From an uncultured Alphaproteobacteria bacterium (GTDB lineage: Bacteria; Pseudomonadota; Alphaproteobacteria; Rhodobacterales; Rhodobacteraceae), in the NCBI GenBank assembly GCA_902611475.1, contig CACLZW010000009.1:1-53036 (forward strand): a stretch of 53,036 nt of DNA. The letters are read 5' to 3'. Every line of letters begins with the position of its first letter. Positions within the stretch are counted from its first letter, which is position 1. A program made the translations under genes and the position numbers. Under the pieces are notes generated by a model, which saw only the letters and a list, made by a program, of their open reading frames with translations, made no database searches and was not told the origin of the DNA. Below, in pieces: positions 51,093-53,036 of the stretch.

Positions 51093-52322
51093 TCAAATCG
51101 CTCCGGATTCCCTAAGTACCTCTATTTGTTCATTATTCAATCCAAGCATTTCTTTTAAAATAGCTATATTATCTTCTCCAAGCTTTGGTGCTCTTCTAAT
51201 TTCGGTTTCGGCCATATTCGAAAGCTTTATTGGATTGCCAAAGACTTTAACAACCTCGTTTAGTACAGGCATATCAAGAATCATTTTGCGGTCTATTAAT
51301 TGAGGATCAGAAACAACTTCACCAATTCCCTTGATTGGGCTTAACGGAACTTTATCGGAGAGCATAATTTCGAGCTCGGCCTTTGTATATCTAGAAAACC
51401 ATCCATTAATAAGAGGCTTTATGCGTCTGTCATACACTTCCTTATTGAAACGCTTGTGCATTGTATCAATTTCAGGATCTGACGCCAAATCATCACAATT
51501 AAAAACTTTGAGCGTTTCTCGCCACTGTTTATCATTATAGCCCCCAAAAAATACGAACCCATCCTTACAGGAAAATTGTTCATATGGTCGGACAAAAGCG
51601 TGATCATTTCCTGTAGGGGTGGCCTCTACACCATCGACAGAATAACGAAGAAGCGCGCTTTCGGTTAAGCATAGAGTGGAGTCAACCTGAGCTACATCAA
51701 CTAATTGCCCTATTCCTGTTTTTTCTGCCTCTCTAAGCGCCACAACTGTCCCTATTGTACCGAAAAAACAGGCTGCCAAATCTCCAATGATAGTGCCCAC
51801 CCTTACCGGCGGCCTGTCAGGATAACCATTCATAGACCAAAGACCACTTTCAGCCTGTCCAGTATTATCAAAACTTGGTCTTGACGACTTTGGTCCCGTC
51901 TGACCAAAACCACTTATTGAAGTGTATACCAGTGCGGGGTTTTCTTTTTTAAGATCTTCATACCCCAACCCTAGACCATTCATTGCTCCGGGTCGAAAAT
52001 TCTCAATCAAAATATCTGCTTTTTTCACCAATTGCTTTAAAGTTTTTTTACCTTCTGCATTTTTTAGATTGAGGGTCATACCTAACTTGTTCCTATTATA
52101 CTGTGCAAAGAAGGCACTTTCCTTATCCGTTTTTGTAAAGGGAGGAAAGTTTCTTGTGTAATCAGGGTCTCCGGGATTCTCAATTTTTATAACTGTAGCT
52201 CCCAAATCTGCAAGAATCATGGCGCTGTAGGGGCCTGCGACTACTCGGGTTATATCGAGTACGACCACACCCTCTAGAGGTAGATTATTATTTTCAGACT
52301 TTTTGTTTTTGGTTGAAGTCAT
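51093..52322 (-). CDS. CaiB/BaiF family CoA-transferase
   Basis: A class III CoA-transferase, 409 residues, interlocked-dimer family. It begins with LPLEGVVVLDITRVVAGPYSAMILADLGATVIKIENP and has LIENFRPGAMNGLGLGYEDLK. The catalytic Asp is Asp152 in SRPSFDNTGQAESG. It moves CoA between carboxylic acids. It lies 29 bases after the sugar ABC ATPase and 98 bases before the PhyH gene on the same strand. The acid substrate is unknown; its link to inositol use is unclear. Confidence 0.92.
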   Translation of the reverse strand: MTSTKNKKSENNNLPLEGVVVLDITRVVAGPYSAMILADLGATVIKIENPGDPDYTRNFPPFTKTDKESAFFAQYNRNKLGMTLNLKNAEGKKTLKQLVKKADILIENFRPGAMNGLGLGYEDLKKENPALVYTSISGFGQTGPKSSRPSFDNTGQAESGLWSMNGYPDRPPVRVGTIIGDLAACFFGTIGTVVALREAEKTGIGQLVDVAQVDSTLCLTESALLRYSVDGVEATPTGNDHAFVRPYEQFSCKDGFVFFGGYNDKQWRETLKVFNCDDLASDPEIDTMHKRFNKEVYDRRIKPLINGWFSRYTKAELEIMLSDKVPLSPIKGIGEVVSDPQLIDRKMILDMPVLNEVVKVFGNPIKLSNMAETEIRRAPKLGEDNIAILKEMLGLNNEQIEVLRESGAI

Positions 52323-52351
52323 ATAAAAAAACCCAAAGGTATATCAAAATT

Positions 52352-53036
52352 TTAATGTACCGCCGCGTAAATAATTTTCTCTTCAGATGCATCTTCTATT
52401 TCAAACTCCTCAACAATTTGGCCAAGTCTGGCAACTAAAATTCTATCTGAAATCGACATAACCTCAGGCAAATAAGATGAAACGACTATAACAGTAATAC
52501 CTTCATCAGCTAAAGACTTTATAAAGTCATGTATCTCCTTGATGGCCCCTACATCAACGCCACGGGTAGGCTCATCAAAAATTACAACCTTAGGTTTTTG
52601 AACTAATCCTTTTGCAATCACTACTTTTTGTTGGTTGCCCCCTGACAATTCAACCACAGGTGAATTAATATCTTTTGTTTTAATGTTTAGTCGCTCTATC
52701 CAGTGGTCTGCCAGACTCTTTGCTTCAGACAAGCTTACAGTATTCCAAAGCTTATCTTCCGCTACCATTTTGCCTAATTGTATATTCTGACTGATACCAA
52801 AGTTTTCAAAAAAACCTTCACTTTTTCTATCTTCAGTTACATATATGATACCATCATTAACTGCTGTTCTGGGAACAAGATATCTAACATACTTACCATC
52901 TAGAAGTATATTTCCTCCATGAAAGATGTTTCGCTTGTATACTCCAGATACTACCTTCATCATTTCGGTTCGTCCTGAACCAACCAAACCAAAGACACCA
53001 GTAATTTGACCTGAGTAGGCTGAAAAAGTGGAGTTT
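52352..53036 (-). CDS. sugar ABC transporter ATPase, RbsA-type, C-terminal half (cut by window end)
   Basis: The frame is open to the end of the window, so this is the C-terminal part of a two-domain sugar ABC ATPase. The second domain begins AYSGQITGVFGLVGSGRTEMM (degenerate Walker A, GLVGSGRT). It continues with YVTEDRKSEGFFENFGISQNI, the signature VELSGGNQQKVVIAKGL and Walker B VVIFDEPTRGVDVG. RbsA-type proteins serve pentose/hexose/polyol importers. The N-terminal domain and partner subunits are outside the window. It is transcribed toward the CaiB gene. Confidence 0.9.
   Translation of the reverse strand, partial: NSTFSAYSGQITGVFGLVGSGRTEMMKVVSGVYKRNIFHGGNILLDGKYVRYLVPRTAVNDGIIYVTEDRKSEGFFENFGISQNIQLGKMVAEDKLWNTVSLSEAKSLADHWIERLNIKTKDINSPVVELSGGNQQKVVIAKGLVQKPKVVIFDEPTRGVDVGAIKEIHDFIKSLADEGITVIVVSSYLPEVMSISDRILVARLGQIVEEFEIEDASEEKIIYAAVH

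Noticed and set aside
1-53036. tRNA/rRNA genes, transposases, phage genes and CRISPR repeats.
   Set aside because: All gaps between genes are short and none shows cloverleaf, terminal-repeat or regularly spaced repeat structure on reading both strands by eye.

Overview
The window is AT-rich, gene-dense bacterial DNA. It carries about 50 genes, no intergenic gap over roughly 210 bases, and no tRNA, rRNA, insertion sequence, prophage or CRISPR array that I could see. A COQ9-family protein, XdhAB/PuuD-type purine catabolism, a class III cyclase with TPR repeats, a ROSE-like RNA thermometer in front of an Hsp20 gene and an AlkB-type hydroxylase together suggest a low-GC marine alphaproteobacterium (SAR116-like or a low-GC relative). 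That placement is inference; no phylogenetic marker such as 16S is present.

Region 1 (1-11427) is a purine salvage and catabolism island. It holds the end of a BMP-type ABC importer (permease and binding protein), guanine deaminase, the PuuD/UraH/UraD route from urate to allantoin, allantoinase PuuE, allantoicase, ureidoglycolate lyase and, on the other strand, XdhA/XdhB. Together these would take guanine through xanthine, urate and allantoin to glyoxylate and urea. XdhC and urease are not in the window.

Region 2 (11500-36400) is mixed housekeeping and accessory content. It includes YajQ, an M32 carboxypeptidase, MAPEG, FMN-binding, DsbA-like and cupin proteins, AlkB-like hydroxylase, a GYD protein, uracil-DNA glycosylase, an M20 deacylase, three GST-like proteins, a PqiA-like membrane protein with an unknown partner, a lipid kinase, EamA and MFS transporters, COQ9, PurF, a methyltransferase, a quinone reductase, HemG, Hsp20, a cyclase/TPR protein and a RecD2-like helicase. 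Notable non-coding elements are an RpoH-type promoter plus a ROSE-like thermometer at 31118-31207, a nested palindrome at 14009-14043, and a near-identical leader shared by two unlinked genes (15903 and 29982).

Region 3 (36415-53036) is an inositol-type catabolic island, almost all on the minus strand. One probable operon runs from a promoter near 47539 through a sugar ABC importer (binding protein, permease, ATPase), an IolC-DUF2090 fusion, IolD, IolB and IolE, and then continues into a second kinase, a second IolB-like isomerase and a class II aldolase. The island therefore encodes two isomerase/kinase/aldolase triads in one transcription unit. A divergent Gfo/Idh/MocA dehydrogenase (47648) and a second minus-strand group (sugar ABC ATPase cut by the window end, CaiB/BaiF CoA-transferase, PhyH-type dioxygenase, IolG) complete the region. 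The extra triad and the oxygenase/CoA-transferase pair are the best candidates for undescribed biochemistry, possibly for modified inositols or related deoxy-sugar acids.
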